This document shows, one piece after another, positions 34,251 to 46,040 of a DNA stretch of 64,000 nt. A program made the translations under genes and the position numbers. The stretch is from positions 34,683,516 to 34,747,515 of the forward strand of contig NC_052615.1 in assembly GCF_016545825.1 (NCBI RefSeq). The letters are read 5' to 3'. Source of the DNA: Eucalyptus grandis. Its lineage: Eukaryota > Streptophyta > Magnoliopsida > Myrtales > Myrtaceae. The notes beneath the pieces were generated by a model, which saw only the letters and a list, made by a program, of their open reading frames with translations, did not search any database and had not been told where the DNA came from. Each line of letters starts with the position of its first letter. Position 1 is the stretch's first letter.

Positions 34251-37018
34251 TTAAGCTGCAAGTACTATGATCACAATGAGGAGCACAATCCCGAATATCA
34301 CCAGAAGCAAACAAGCCTGCATGGCAATAGAATTAAAGTTAAGATGATACCATGCATCTCAGCAGTACACTTGGTGAGGATCACAGGATTGTTTTTGTCA
34401 GCACAAGCGGCTGCATGCGCTGACAGGAAAAATATAGGCTACATATAGTAGCAGGTGGTGAGTGCAATAGCATCATTCATTCAGAAAGATGAGATAAGCA
34501 GAACTTAGAACAAATATGTTGTAGTATCTATATTGAAAATGGCCATCTAATATATGAGCTATTAGAGAACTGAGATCAGATGAAAGACCATGTCAGAGGA
34601 TGCCCCACTATAGTACTCTAGAGCATCAAAAAGACTACGGGAAAAGCACAGGCTATGTATGGTAGCAGGTGGTGAGTGCAATAGCATCTTAAAGTATGAT
34701 ATGCAAAGCAAGATTGCTATCATGAATTACCAGAGATGAATTTGACCGTTGAGTCTTTGCTGCTTTCACGAGTTGGGTCTTTCCCTGAGAAGTTGCAGCC
34801 TGAGCATTATCGATGTGTGAGCCAATATCATCTGCAGTGATCAATTGGTCAAGATTCATTAGTCAACCAGGCCATAAAACTAAGCAGTCCAAGATCCCAA
34901 GAAAAGACAATAGCTTACCGATAATGGTCCCTTGCTCATGAACCAAGACGGCGAGATCTTTAAAAATTTCATTCACCTCGCCAATTTGATTCTGAATTTC
35001 TTGAATTCCCTGTTCTCTTTCCTCAATAATAGCCTCATTGAAGGTGATCTCGTTATCCAACAGCACGCCTTCTTGTCTACAAGATAGGTGACAATATTAT
35101 TTAAAAAATTTGCCACACTGAAAAGCATCTCAAGTGTTGCACAATATAGCTAGTAAAAAAATGATTTACCACAAAAAACTAAATGACGAGTATTTTCTTC
35201 GATATCAAAATTGCAGCATTTCAATTTGATGTCTTTCAACATAGATCCACTTATGCTAGATGCTAACAAGAATATATCAAGACTAGCATATTCTATAATC
35301 AAATGACATCATGTCACTAGAGGAAATTTTGTGAGATGATCAGGCAGAGCAAACCTAAAAGGAAAAGAAGACACGGTGCTGATGAGCCAATACAGAACAA
35401 CCCCGTAGAAGCATCATAAAGCATATGCAGTACTTACAAGTTCCATCGATGGCTTCATCAGATCAAAACATCCGTGAACCAAACAGTAAGGCTTTACACA
35501 TTGACAAAAGAAAGAGGGAAAACAAATCAAGAAAAATTTGCAGATATAACCTTCTGGATTCAACTAGAAGGGCCTGCTGTTGTGGACTCGTATCTGAACT
35601 GACATCAATCTCGCTGGCTGTGTAGCTGCATCCACAAACATGAAATAGCTCATATAAACTAGTAGCGTGTGGCAGGTCTAGGGAAAAGGCATTAGAAAAG
35701 TGGGAGTAAAAGTAATTGCTATTTCTTGCACAGAAAATCTACCACTTGTTCATGATCTGCAGTCAGTTAGACGCAATAAATTTAAGATGGAATTAGAAAA
35801 TTAAAGGAAGAAATGAAAACATCTACCACTTATTCATGATCTGCAGTCAGTCAGTCGCAATACATTTTTGATGGAAATAGGAATTTAAAAGGAAAAAGAA
35901 AGAAAAGAAGAAACCGAAAGATCTTACAGACTGAATCGCCCTGGAATAGTTACCTTGAAGGAAGTACCGCCTGGGGAACGAATGGTGCATATGCTGTTTC
36001 TCTCTCAGCTGCAAGCCGTTGAGCCTTCTGAAACTCTTTAAGAACCGCCTGAAAATCTTTTGCCAGTTTGGCATCTGCAATCTTCTTGCTGGCCTGCAAG
36101 CAATGAAAGATACTAGATTTTCCATCTTAACATTCGAATGAAACCAAACACTTATATGCCCAAGTACCCAGCACCCCAACCAATGATGTCCGACTGCTCA
36201 ATAATGAAAATAGATAATTAAGACAATGGATGTCTGATCAAGTATCGTTAATTCGTTCATTCCATAGATGAAGCGATCAAGGGAACTTACGCTAACTCCA
36301 GCGTGATGATCTGTTTCGCTAGCTTGTTTAAGCTTGGCCGATGTATCCTTCACCAACTGTCCAATATGTAGCCTTGTCTTGTGCCTGCAGATTTGAAGAA
36401 AAAAACCAAGAAGGCTGCTTGAGCATTGCCAGAAATGCTGGGCAACGAAGCAACGAATGCTGAATTGGCTTTGGACAGCGGTTTCGAAATCATCAAACCA
36501 GAGCTTAGGACTGTCGAAACGACGAATCGCGCGCGATAACCACACACGTTCCGCACGCATAAACATCCTACTCCTCTTCTATCCAAGCGGCCGACAAATT
36601 CAACCGAAAGCTCACGTGCAATCACGCTCACGAACCGACAAACCAAACCCCCTCAGCCCCCGGGGCCACACCACATTTCCAGAACCCAAAGCAATTTAAC
36701 GATCAATTCAAGACACTCTCGCGGCGGCGGCACGGCGGCGTCGACCGCCGGACGCCGCCGGAATCGTCGCAAGAATTTCGAACGGACGGGACAGGAAAGT
36801 GGGGAGAGGGAGGCTCACAGCTTCTCGCGGAGCTCGGGGGTGTCCTTGGGCGTGCCGAGGGTGTTGACGAGGCGCTGGAAGGTGTTGACGGCGGTGTTGA
36901 TCTGGAAGACGCCGGAGACGACGGCCTGCGTGGCGTCCTGCCGGCCGCCATTGTTGAGGAGCTCCCCGCGCCTCGACCCTCCCGGCCCGCGGCCGGCCTC
37001 GAGATCCTGGAAGCTCAT
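34251..37018 (-). CDS. SYP22: Vacuolar Qa-SNARE, SYP22/VAM3 type
   Basis: Seven minus-strand exons, in order 36819-37018, 36291-36384, 35954-36093, 35551-35625, 34919-35076, 34731-34831 and 34251-34316, encode 277 residues. The N-terminal part starts MSFQDLEAG and forms the Habc helices (about residues 35-150; segments [20 protein letters not shown] and [20 protein letters not shown]). The SNARE helix covers about 180-245, with the zero-layer glutamine at Gln218 in [10 protein letters not shown] basic linker leads to one C-terminal anchor, residues 257-277. This matches plant PEP12/VAM3-type syntaxins (SYP2 group), which drive fusion at prevacuolar and vacuolar membranes with VTI11, SYP5 and R-SNAREs. 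The choice of SYP22 over SYP21 or SYP23 rests on overall resemblance and is less sure. The 5' leader has a GA run near 37120-37135. Confidence 0.94.
34448..34688. repeat. Dispersed direct repeat in last syntaxin intron
   Basis: A 27-base block beginning GTAGCAGGTGGTGAGTGCAA is identical at 34448-34474 and 34662-34688, with weaker similarity extending about 22 bases to the left. Both copies lie in the intron between exons 6 and 7. Confidence 0.85.
35737..35895. repeat. 84-bp tandem duplication in syntaxin intron
   Basis: The segment starting ATCTACCACTT at 35737 recurs at 35821, offset 84 bases, with scattered substitutions over about 70 bases. It lies in the intron between exons 3 and 4. Confidence 0.8.
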
Positions 37019-39223
37019 CCTCTACTCCTCCTCCACCACCACCACCCGCGGCGGCCGCCCGACCACGCGCCGCTCCCAACCCCCCAGCAATCTCGACCGG
37101 GCGAAATCGAGAGTACGAGGAGAGAGAGAGAGAGATCCCCGCGCCTCGTTCGTTCTCGGAGAAATTGAGGAAATTTCCGATCGGGAATCGGGGCGGAACC
37201 GGACAATTTAGACGCTCATCAGGAGCCGCGAATTCAGGGCAGGGACAGAGGTTTTCGTTGATGCAGGTTTGCAATTTCGAGAGAGAGAGAAAGAAAGAGT
37301 GACGTATGATGAAGCGATGGTGAGGTGGAATTTTTCCCTTTTTTTTTTTTTGGTCCGGTGGTATTTTGCGGTCCTCGGTGGAAGGGATCGTTCTTTCGCC
37401 GGCAAAAGTGATGCGGACAGGGTGGGGAGGGGACACGTGTGTGGTGGAGATGGGGCGGGTGGTTCCCCACGTCTTTTGTCCGGGTGCTCATTAAGCGCGA
37501 CGGGTGGTGTCCTCGGGATTGGGCCCCTGTCGAGAAGTGGGGTCGTCGGGGCGGGGGGAAAACGACTTCTTTAATTCTTGGATCGAGAAAATTAGGAATC
37601 GGAATCGGAACCGAAATTGAAATCGAATTAGACGTGTATAGTCCTGGCTACGAGTATCTCGTCTTGCAAAGTTCGAATGGAATTCAGACGATGAATCGAG
37701 GAAGGCTTTACACTAACGAAACGTGCCGGAGAATTGCACTTATCTATTCTCCAATTGCCATGGTTCGATTGCATCGGTTCTTTTAACAAATGACATGTCT
37801 GGAAATACAACATCACAACTGATTGGCGACGTATTTCGATAGAGAAATTCCATGTACTGTTTGTACCGACCCCCCAACCCCCAATAAGCTTTTTAATCCT
37901 GATTCGCGCGCAACTCGTCTAGGGACGTTTTGGACAATTCCGATTCCTTTTCAATCAAAAGGTGCCACCTTTTTAGAACCTCATTCCTTGTGGCCATCTG
38001 GAACATTGGAATAATCAGATTTGCAAAATTCAAACTCCTCGTGCCAATCGATTCCAAATCTCAAATTTAGGCTAAAACTTTTTAGCCCAAATTGAAACCA
38101 ATTCCATTAAGCCCAAAGCCCATCTAAATTTCTTTCGTCCGTCAAGCTCCTCCTTTTTCCTGGCGAATGATTCCACCGTTGCTGGGCAAAACGGGGGTCA
38201 GAGCCGAATCGGGTCGATTTCTTCCCTTTCAATCTCGACCGGCAAAATCCTCCGGCGTCGGCAGCTGTTCAGCCGTTTCTCTGGGGTGCCCGGTAAGAGT
38301 TCTCTTCCCCTCACCTCGAAAAATCGTTTCTTTTGTCTGCTATTGTTTTGGGCGTGGCTATCGAGACCCCCTTGCAATTTCCATCGAATCGGCAAAACTC
38401 GGAAACTGAATGGGGATGGAACCTCAAGAGTTGGGCAACGGAGGTTTTTCCCGGAGAAATTTAGGTTTCTTCATTGAAAGAACACAAGTTCTTGCGGGGG
38501 AGAAACGTGGGTTGGTGATCGGGCAGAGAATGGCTAATTTCTTTGGATCTTGAACGCTGGTTTTGACTGTGAGAAAGCGCATTTCGTTGGGATTGTCATG
38601 TGGGTGTTGGAAAAAGAAGTTATTGGTAGCTGAATTGCTTGAGGAGTCATGTTTTGCGTCTTTGCCCCGTAATAGTGTTCTGGTTAGGTTAGAGTGGCCC
38701 TTCTTAGCTTTATGTGGGTTTATGATGTCTAAAATTCAGAGTGAGAAAGAGAAAGTAAACTCTATACATGATAGACCGGACCTTCGCAGCATAGTCTAGG
38801 TCAGGAACTCAGGATGTAGACGGTGATGCTTCCTAGAAGCTTACTGCTCTCCTCGAGCAGTGATCGAAGTTTGTAAGATTGTATTGGTTATGTAGAGATG
38901 GAATTGGATATTTTCCTTGTCCTCGGTAAAGTTGAAATGCCTGGTTTTGCGTCTCCCGGGATTTCGACATTGCATACGTTGATTCCGCAACCACCCAATC
39001 AGACTTCTGGAGAAAAAAGAATGAATTGATTATACTTGGATGCATTTGGTTTTCTGTTTCTTCAGAGGTTGGTCAGCAGTTTGACAGGCTATCACTTAAC
39101 AACTCATTGTGCCTGAAATATATCTGCTCTTTACTGCGAAAGTAATTTTCTTTGAGGAGGGAATATATGCACTCACCATCACATCTTCTTTTCTTTAGTA
39201 GCTCAAGGTTAGGGGCATGCGAA
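37019..39223. other. Divergent promoter region of SYP22-type gene and DPM2
   Basis: Holds the syntaxin leader on the left and the DPM2 leader on the right. A G-box CACGTG is at 37434-37439. A GC-richer patch 38150-38292 followed by GTAAGA looks like the first, non-coding exon of DPM2, with splicing into sequence just before the ATG at 39224 (candidate acceptor AG near 39209-39210). That 5'-UTR intron is inferred, not proven. Confidence 0.45.
37434..37439. promoter_or_regulatory. G-box (CACGTG) between SYP22-type gene and DPM2
   Basis: CACGTG in the context GGACACGTGTG, 416 bases upstream of the syntaxin ATG and far upstream of DPM2. It is a candidate bZIP/bHLH site by sequence alone. Confidence 0.35.
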
Positions 39224-39569
39224 ATGGAACTGGCAGACAGAGCAGTGGGGTTTCTGTTAACACTTGTTAGCTTATCCATCTTCACTTACTACACCTTTTG
39301 GGTCATCATTCTGGTAAGCACATCTGACTTGTAATTTCTGGATTTGTTGATCTGCTTATATTGAGGATCTGCAAATTCTGTCATGCTCATATGCATCCAT
39401 CTGTTTTGTTTTCCAGCCTTTTGTGGATAGCGATCACTTCGTCCACCAGTACTTTCTACCACAGGAATACGCAATACTCATTCCCGTTTTCGCAGGCGTG
39501 GTGCTCTTATGCTTCTTATGTGTGTTCATTGGGTTTGTGATGCTCAAACCGAAAAAGAAGAAAGCATAG
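39224..39569 (+). CDS. DPM2: Dolichol-phosphate mannose synthase subunit 2
   Basis: Two exons, 39224-39313 and 39417-39569 (TAG 39567-39569), encode 80 residues, the usual size of DPM2. There are two membrane helices, about residues 8-30 and 48-72, separated by a short loop with the family motif FVDSDHFVHQYFLPQEYA. The C-terminus KPKKKKA fits a KKxx ER-retrieval signal. DPM2 is the small ER-membrane subunit that stabilises the catalytic DPM1, which makes dolichol-phosphate mannose for N-glycans, GPI anchors and O-mannosylation. Each exon is too short to be noticed alone. The ATG at 39224 starts the conserved MELADRAVG. Confidence 0.95.
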
Positions 39570-40660
39570 TGACCGGTATTCATAGTTCCTTTTCTGTTTG
39601 GCCTAACACTACCACATGCTGATTCTGTAATTAGTTATCTTTTTTCCGGATTAGATGTAATGAAGAATATGTGGACTGATACTTCTTGTAATGGATCTTT
39701 GACTGGAAGAGGATTTTTTGCTGGGTAATTGGATTTCCTATATTTTCAAAGACTTGTTTATTGATCTATATCTTCTCCATTGGCATCAACGGAACCATCG
39801 CTGATCAACCATCGTTTTGTCAAGTTCTTGTGATGCGAAGAGATGTTCTATTCTTCATCAGTCAGAGGAAAATGGAAGGTCTGATGACTATTGTTAGGCA
39901 CTACAGGACCGGGAATGACTACTTGCAACTTCAAGCGAAACACGTGCAGCTCGTCTATGATCGGTGCAAAGCTGCATTATTTGAAACCGTGATGTCCTGT
40001 TTCTACCATAGAATGAATTGGTCCAGATCTCCATCTGTTCATATTTTCCCTAAAAGGAAGTGAGCGCATGCACTACATGCAACATCGCTTTTCCTTCGTC
40101 TGTATTCCGTTATCAATCAAATTTTTATGTGAATCTATCTGATTTTGCTACTTTTGAATGTTATTCCAAGTGAAAACCTCGCAACTTAAGATTCTCAAAT
40201 CGGCATATTGAAATGTGGATTCATCCTCATGCAGAAAGTGGACACCACGGATCGAAATTACGCCTCATTGCTGCATACTCATATTAGCTAGCAGGAAAGG
40301 GAGGGACTGCGATGGTCCCGCAAACGTGACAAAAACCTGGGCAAGAGATCTGGAAAAACCCAGTTCAACTTCAGACAATATCTTGTTCTTGATCATGGGA
40401 ACCTCGTCAAAATGATTGGCAACGCAGTCAAATTGAGTATTAAAACTTCGAAAATATAAATCACTGCAAGCATCACAACCGCAGCGTTTACGGATTTGAT
40501 TTCGACAACACCCAAATGGTCCTCCATCCTACATTCTAAACTCCCTTGCCTCACAAGTAGGCTAATCTCAAGAAAAGCACTAGATACGGCATACTAGCAT
40601 GGAATAGAAATTAACAGACAATTCCATTGAGCCTGGAGGCAAAAGCACCCCAGTTCCTAA
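39570..40660. other. Convergent flanks of DPM2 and CML gene
   Basis: Should contain the DPM2 3' UTR (about 39570-39760) and the 3' UTR of the calmodulin-like gene. An open frame at 39761-40063 has no recognisable domain and is not called. Confidence 0.55.
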
Positions 40661-41152
40661 TTATGCCCAGGAATTATCAAAGGCGGCCGATGTGATTGCT
40701 TGCGAGAACTCCCGGAAACTAATCCTGCCATCGCCGTCCGTGTCAGCCTCCTTGATCATTCCCGTCAGCTCCTCCGGAGTGAGCGCGTGGCCGAGCCTCG
40801 CCATCGAGTGCGCTAGCTCCGCCGCCGTGATGAACCCGTTCCCGTCCCTGTCGAACATCTGGAAGAGCTGCTTCAGCTGCTCCTCCGTGTACGGCGACTT
40901 GGCCGGCAGGAGCTGCGGCGACACGAGGGCCACGAACTCGGAGAACTCCACCAGGCCGTTGCTGTTGGTGTCGGCCTTCTGGATGAGCGCCTCGAGCTGC
41001 TCGGGGCTCGGCTTCAGGCCGAGCGAGCGGAGGAGCGACCCGAGCTCGAGCTGCGTCAAGCTCCCGTCCTTGTTCCGGTCGAAGGAGCGGAAGATCTCGC
41101 GCAGCTCGGCGATCTGCTCGTCGTCCAGCTTCACCGACTCCTTGTTGCTCAT
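40661..41152 (-). CDS. Calmodulin-like protein with four EF hands (CML18 type)
   Basis: An intronless gene for 163 residues. Four EF-hand loops are present with the expected acidic positions: 25-36 (DRNKDGSLTQLE), 61-72 (DTNSNGLVEFSE), 101-112 (DRDGNGFITAAE) and 137-148 (DTDGDGRISFRE). All four keep Asp at loop position 1 and Glu at position 12, so all should bind calcium. The start MSNKESVKLDDEQ matches the typical N-terminus of the Arabidopsis CML15/CML18 group. An upstream in-frame ATG at 41233 would add 27 unusual residues and is not preferred. The product is a calcium sensor that binds targets when cytosolic or nuclear calcium rises. Its partners cannot be read here. Confidence 0.94.
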   Translation of the reverse strand: MSNKESVKLDDEQIAELREIFRSFDRNKDGSLTQLELGSLLRSLGLKPSPEQLEALIQKADTNSNGLVEFSEFVALVSPQLLPAKSPYTEEQLKQLFQMFDRDGNGFITAAELAHSMARLGHALTPEELTGMIKEADTDGDGRISFREFSQAITSAAFDNSWA

Positions 41153-43065
41153 GCTGGGATGGCGAGCAGGTTCCGAGTTTCTATCTTTCAAGTATATACT
41201 GGTTAGATCTATGTATATACGTCGAAATTTCAACTAACAAACACGGAAAAGGACGTTTCCGGATCTGGAAGAACTCTGTATCTTGAACTGTACGGCGTTT
41301 CGCCGGGATTCACGCGAACCCCATTATCTGTCTTCAAGAATCAACCCTGCATGGCGTCACTTCTCACGGGACGAACGATCTTTCTTTCTCCCTCCGGGAT
41401 CTCGGGACGTCTGCCTGAATGAAAATGCGCCAAACTAGCGACGACCCACGAAGCCAAAACACGGGACGAATCCGAAACGAAGGATGCGACCTGCAGAAGC
41501 TGTGGAAGTGTTCATCGACTGAGCACGACACTACAAGCGAATTGCTGCTGCAGCACTATAAATCTACGAGCACGGGCGTGGTATCGGATTGACTGAAGAA
41601 CACTCTCGACGCCTCCGGAGATCCGATGGCGTTTCTGGTTTTGAATGGATCAACGTTACGATCCCAATAAAAACAAGAAATGGAAAGGAAGGAAGGAAGG
41701 AAAAGTAAAAGTCAACAGCAGGGGACGGAGAGAGAGTTCAGAAGACGCGGCAAGGGAGGCGCCAACTCCGTGATTGGTGGACCTTACCCTTTTGATGTGG
41801 TCGTCATCCTTGGGATTCTCCCAACTAGTTCGCACTAAATTTTATGATTTCGCCCAGTTTTTTACTCGAAAAGAAAAAAAATTAGTACCCATGAATATTC
41901 CAAATAGGAAAACTTGCCCCTGCATATCTATCCGAAATTAATTTTCATCAACGGAAAAATCCAAACGGGATAAACATCGCACGCTTGATACGAATTAATT
42001 TTCATCTCACAGAAAATTACAATCCGTTGCCTGCGTATTACAAAATAGACACCATATTCTTGATTGGAATCTACCATCTATTAGCAATATCTCCAATGTC
42101 TCATTAAAATGCATAGGTCTCGGCAGTGCTTGCTAGATTATCTAGCACGCATGCATTTTAATGAAGTGTCAGTTTAAGATTTTATTGGTACTGAAATTAA
42201 CTTGAGGGTAATTGTGCTGCAGATATATTGATTTGAAATTTTTCATAAAACCAAAATTAATTCGGGTAAAACTCTCGTGAAGTACTAATGTTTGGTACGT
42301 CAGGAGATATCCGTGAAAGATTTTTAACTGTATTAATTCTCACCGTCTTATTTTTCGATTCGCAGTGGCTCTCAACAGCAAGCGAACCTGATAAAGTCAA
42401 CATTTTCACCCTAGTGCATATATGCTTAATCCTTGCCATCATCTCTTGAAAATTCACCAATTCTACCGAGAATTTCTGGGGAGATAAGAAGGAAAAAGGT
42501 TATCTGACTCTGGAGAGAATTTAGCGGTTTAGATCTAGGCGCAAAGTTGGAGGCGAGGCATCCGGTTACTATTAGTTCAGAGCAAACATCACTTTCCCTA
42601 TTTCCTAGGCATAATAACCGCTCATGCCATGACAAATTTGCGAGGTTTAAATTAAAGTAGCATTCAAAAGATTCAAAGCCGTCCCAAGACCGCTGCTTTT
42701 CCAAGTTGACATGAAAGGGCATTTGACTAACTCCTCCATTCTCACTCCTGACATCCATTCAAATCTGCCAAAGTGAATACATCACAAACTAGAGACGGTA
42801 TTTGACTTCCATTCAAATTCGCGCTATGTACTTGTGGATATCGTCGAGAACATCGTACGCCGTATAGTTATACAATGGCAAATAATCTTTACTCTCACCT
42901 CTGCATCCTTCCCAATCTCTCCACGAGGATGAGTTCACGACTAATTTACAAGTCTTAGCACCAGTTTGACTCTCTGAATATCTACGTCGGTCGACAATAT
43001 CAAGAAGCAAGAGAAAATCCGCGAAATCCTTTTTTTCCTATACCCTGATGAATGGTGTCTGGCCA
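41153..43065. other. Intergenic between CML and fibrillin genes
   Basis: Contains the CML promoter (purine-rich run with GGAA units near 41680-41705) and the fibrillin 3' flank. AT-rich in between; short frames have no recognisable domain. Confidence 0.5.
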
Positions 43066-44751
43066 CTAATTCAAAAGAGGACTCCCTTCCTTGACAAGCA
43101 CGAAGAGACCGCCGTCCCCTCGTGATATCCTCATATCCTTGTCGAGGTATGTGATGAGAAGCCAGGAGCGGGTCCTCTCGCCTGGAATGGGAAGCTTAAG
43201 TGGTGGCTGACCAGAAATGGCACGCGACAGGCTTGCCACGGCTTCCTGCAGGGGACTGATAGATTGCTGCACTGGCATGAGATTTATGTTCTGCCCAAAG
43301 AGATTCACACTTTCTGGGAGATCAATGGTCGGCTTTATCTCAGGAGGTTGGAAGGTCCCTTCCTTGAATTCAACCTGCACAGAGTTGAATCATATCTGAG
43401 CATTTTCACACACATATACCTAGCAACTTTCAACATGCAGGTAATAAGGTGATATGAGAGAGAGGGAGAGAGAGACTATTTCATGTTAGGAACATTGATT
43501 CACTAAGAAGGCATCTCCTGGATTCACTGCCTAAGCCCTAGACAAATTAGTAACCTATGCAGATGCATTTGAAATGATTTCCTGGAAAATAGTGACTTTG
43601 CACTGATTATTTAATCATACTTCCTGGCCTACACGTTCCTCCACCATTCAAATTCAACATGTTAAATGTCTAGAGTCCAGCAACGGAGAATTCCCGTAAA
43701 TGAAACAGGAATAACATGAGAAAGCTGGAGATGTCACATCAGTTGGATACTCGAAGTAATCCAACTACTGAATTTTCAGTTTCTGTAGAAGCAAAAGCCC
43801 TGTAAAAGATTTCTATTTGTAGAGTATGCCGTTCAGCAGCAGCAAGAATTACCTGAATCCTCGAGGGACTTCTTATCTCAAAAGCCGCAGATGCACTGAA
43901 TGACAAAGTAGCAAAGGGGCTGGATAGTGTGGTGGAGTTCACAATTGTTAGGTTACTGGTATCAACAGATTGGCTTATTTTTTCAACTTTCAGGAGAGGC
44001 AATGACCCTGCAGCTAGAAGAGGCAGGAGCTCGGAGGAAGCCGTGTACCTGATCAAGTGGAAAGAATGTTAAGTAGTGACTAGCGGTTCTTTTCATCAAT
44101 ATCTTCTGGCAGAGCGAGGTCAACAATTCCACAAAATATATGAAATATTGAAAACTCAATTAGATGTGAACTTGAAATATCATTGTGGCAAGAGCTTTAT
44201 GAAGCCAAAATCAATGGTTTGGTAAAAACGAAAGGAAAAACCAATAATTTAGCTTTACATATATATATATATATATATATTCTAAAAAAGGCTCAGCTAA
44301 GTTGTCATCAAATTACTATAGAGGAAGGGAAACTATTTCCTCCGACAGGACAAGAGACTTCATTTACAGATGGGAATCTTGTGCTATGTCTTCAAACCAA
44401 TAATTAAGTTGTTTTCGCGAATATAGTCAATGTTTAATCCTCATAAAACCTTCAGATGGGAATAATGCGCTATGTCAGTGCTTCCAGTTAGAGTATTGAC
44501 ACAGCTAACAAGAATTAACCCATTTAGTATCACCTTTAGACCAAAAGTCCAACAACAGAAGTCAATTTTAATGAGAAAATTCACAACAATAAAGTGTAAA
44601 CAAACAAGCATAAATTCAAAATACAGCTACTCTCTTCAACAAGGGAAAGATTCTAGCAAAGCAAGTTTTCCATACACAAAACTATAAGGCACTTTACCAT
44701 AGAAACATCAGCACGTCATTACACATTCAATGTGTTCCAACTTCTGACCCC

Positions 44752-44782
<31 letters not shown>

Positions 44783-46040
44783 TGTGTTCCAATTTTAGTT
44801 AAACTAAAATGACGAGCACTCCCTTCTATGCACGAGCTCCTCCTAATTTAGTTATAGACCAACATCAACACCTCAAGAACCAATCAAATTGAAAACTACT
44901 TCAATCGATAGAAATGAAAATATGACGTGAGAGGATTCTCTTTTCTACAACTCCCGATGACTAAAATCCATAAAACCATAACATAAAGAAGGGGTTTCAT
45001 CACATGAATACTTCGAGGTGTATTATGTATAAACCAATTAACTTCAAAGAGGCATCTACACGAGCAAACATCTCGATTCTTGGCTATAGCACGTGATCTG
45101 TTCAATGGTCGCCTGTTTTTAAATCTTGGCAGGCACTCAAGGCCCGCCGCTCCTATTGATACACGACAGATTATTCCATCAAACGTTGAGTTGCTAGAAC
45201 ACGAGAAGCATATGACATATTCAATAAGCTTCATGCATAAAGTGACGAGAACAGTAATGGGAGAACGCCTGAAATGTACAGTCCGTCCAGTAACATTGGC
45301 GAAACAGGAATGAAGATCCGCCGCAACTCCTAATGCGATCGCGAAATGGACAACTAAAAGCTTAAACAGTTGATAAAACAGCACGATATATTCACACCAG
45401 CGATACACAGATAACAAAAAGACACAAAATTTATCGCAATTACGCAAGTTCTTAAAACTTACACCAAGACCCAGTTGCCATCCAGCAGCCCCGCGGCGTC
45501 CACCGGCGCCGGCGTCGGGTTCGCCGCCTCCAGCTGGTTCACCAGCTCCAGCACCTCCGCCCTCACCTCCTGCCCGGACCGGAACCCGAAATCCGTCCCG
45601 TACACCGTGTCCACCAAGGCCCGCTTCAAATCCCCGACCTTATCCACCTCCTCCTCGACCGCCGCCGCCGCCGCCTCGCCCTGAGCCGAAGGGGTCCCGT
45701 TAACCCCCGCCACTTCCTCGACGCCGCCGGCCCCGCCCCACTCGTCGTCCCCCCTCGGAGGGTCCGAATCGGAGAGCTTCGAGTACGACGACGCCTCCGC
45801 CTCGGCCTCGGGGCCGGCCTTCTCGCCCCACTCGTCGGTGATGTTGGCCGGCGAGGAGTCGGGCTCGGGGGCGTCGGAGGAGGAGAGGGAGGAGCGGGCG
45901 ATGGTGAGGGGAGGGAACCTTCTGGAAGCGTAGGCGTGCGGGGGCCTGACGGGGAAGGAGGCGGCGGCGGGGAGCCTGTGGCCGCGGCGGTCGATGGAGA
46001 ACAGGGAGGAAGGCTGCGACGCGAGGGAGAAGAGCGCCAT
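43066..46040 (-). CDS. PAP3: Plastid fibrillin (plastid-lipid-associated protein 3)
   Basis: Three minus-strand exons, in order 45463-46040, 43853-44048 and 43066-43374, encode 360 residues. The first 50 or so residues are rich in Ser, Ala and Arg and fit a chloroplast transit peptide. A low-complexity acidic Ala/Glu/Gly region follows up to about 133. The PAP/fibrillin lipocalin-like domain begins at VGDLKRALVDTVYGTDFGF and continues with LLDGNWVLVYTASSELLPLL, the PSRIQVEFKEGTFQPPEI junction, and the end SWLLITYLDKDMRISRGDGG-LFVL. Fibrillins coat plastoglobules and thylakoid surfaces and protect against light and oxidative stress; this subtype (PAP3, FBN2) is chloroplastic. The ATG at 46040 is preferred to one 17 codons upstream. 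The first 174 coding bases and the promoter are duplicated at 48999 onward. Confidence 0.94.
44259..44280. repeat. (AT)n microsatellite in fibrillin intron
   Basis: About eleven AT units directly visible in intron 1. A run of A (about 44752-44774) lies further along the same intron. Confidence 0.9.

Noticed and set aside
41153..41233. Upstream in-frame ATG extending the CML protein by 27 residues
   Set aside because: The added residues are unlike any CML N-terminus and the family starts at the downstream ATG.
40692..41237. 181-codon plus-strand frame opposite the CML gene
   Set aside because: Antisense shadow of the EF-hand gene, with no domain of its own.
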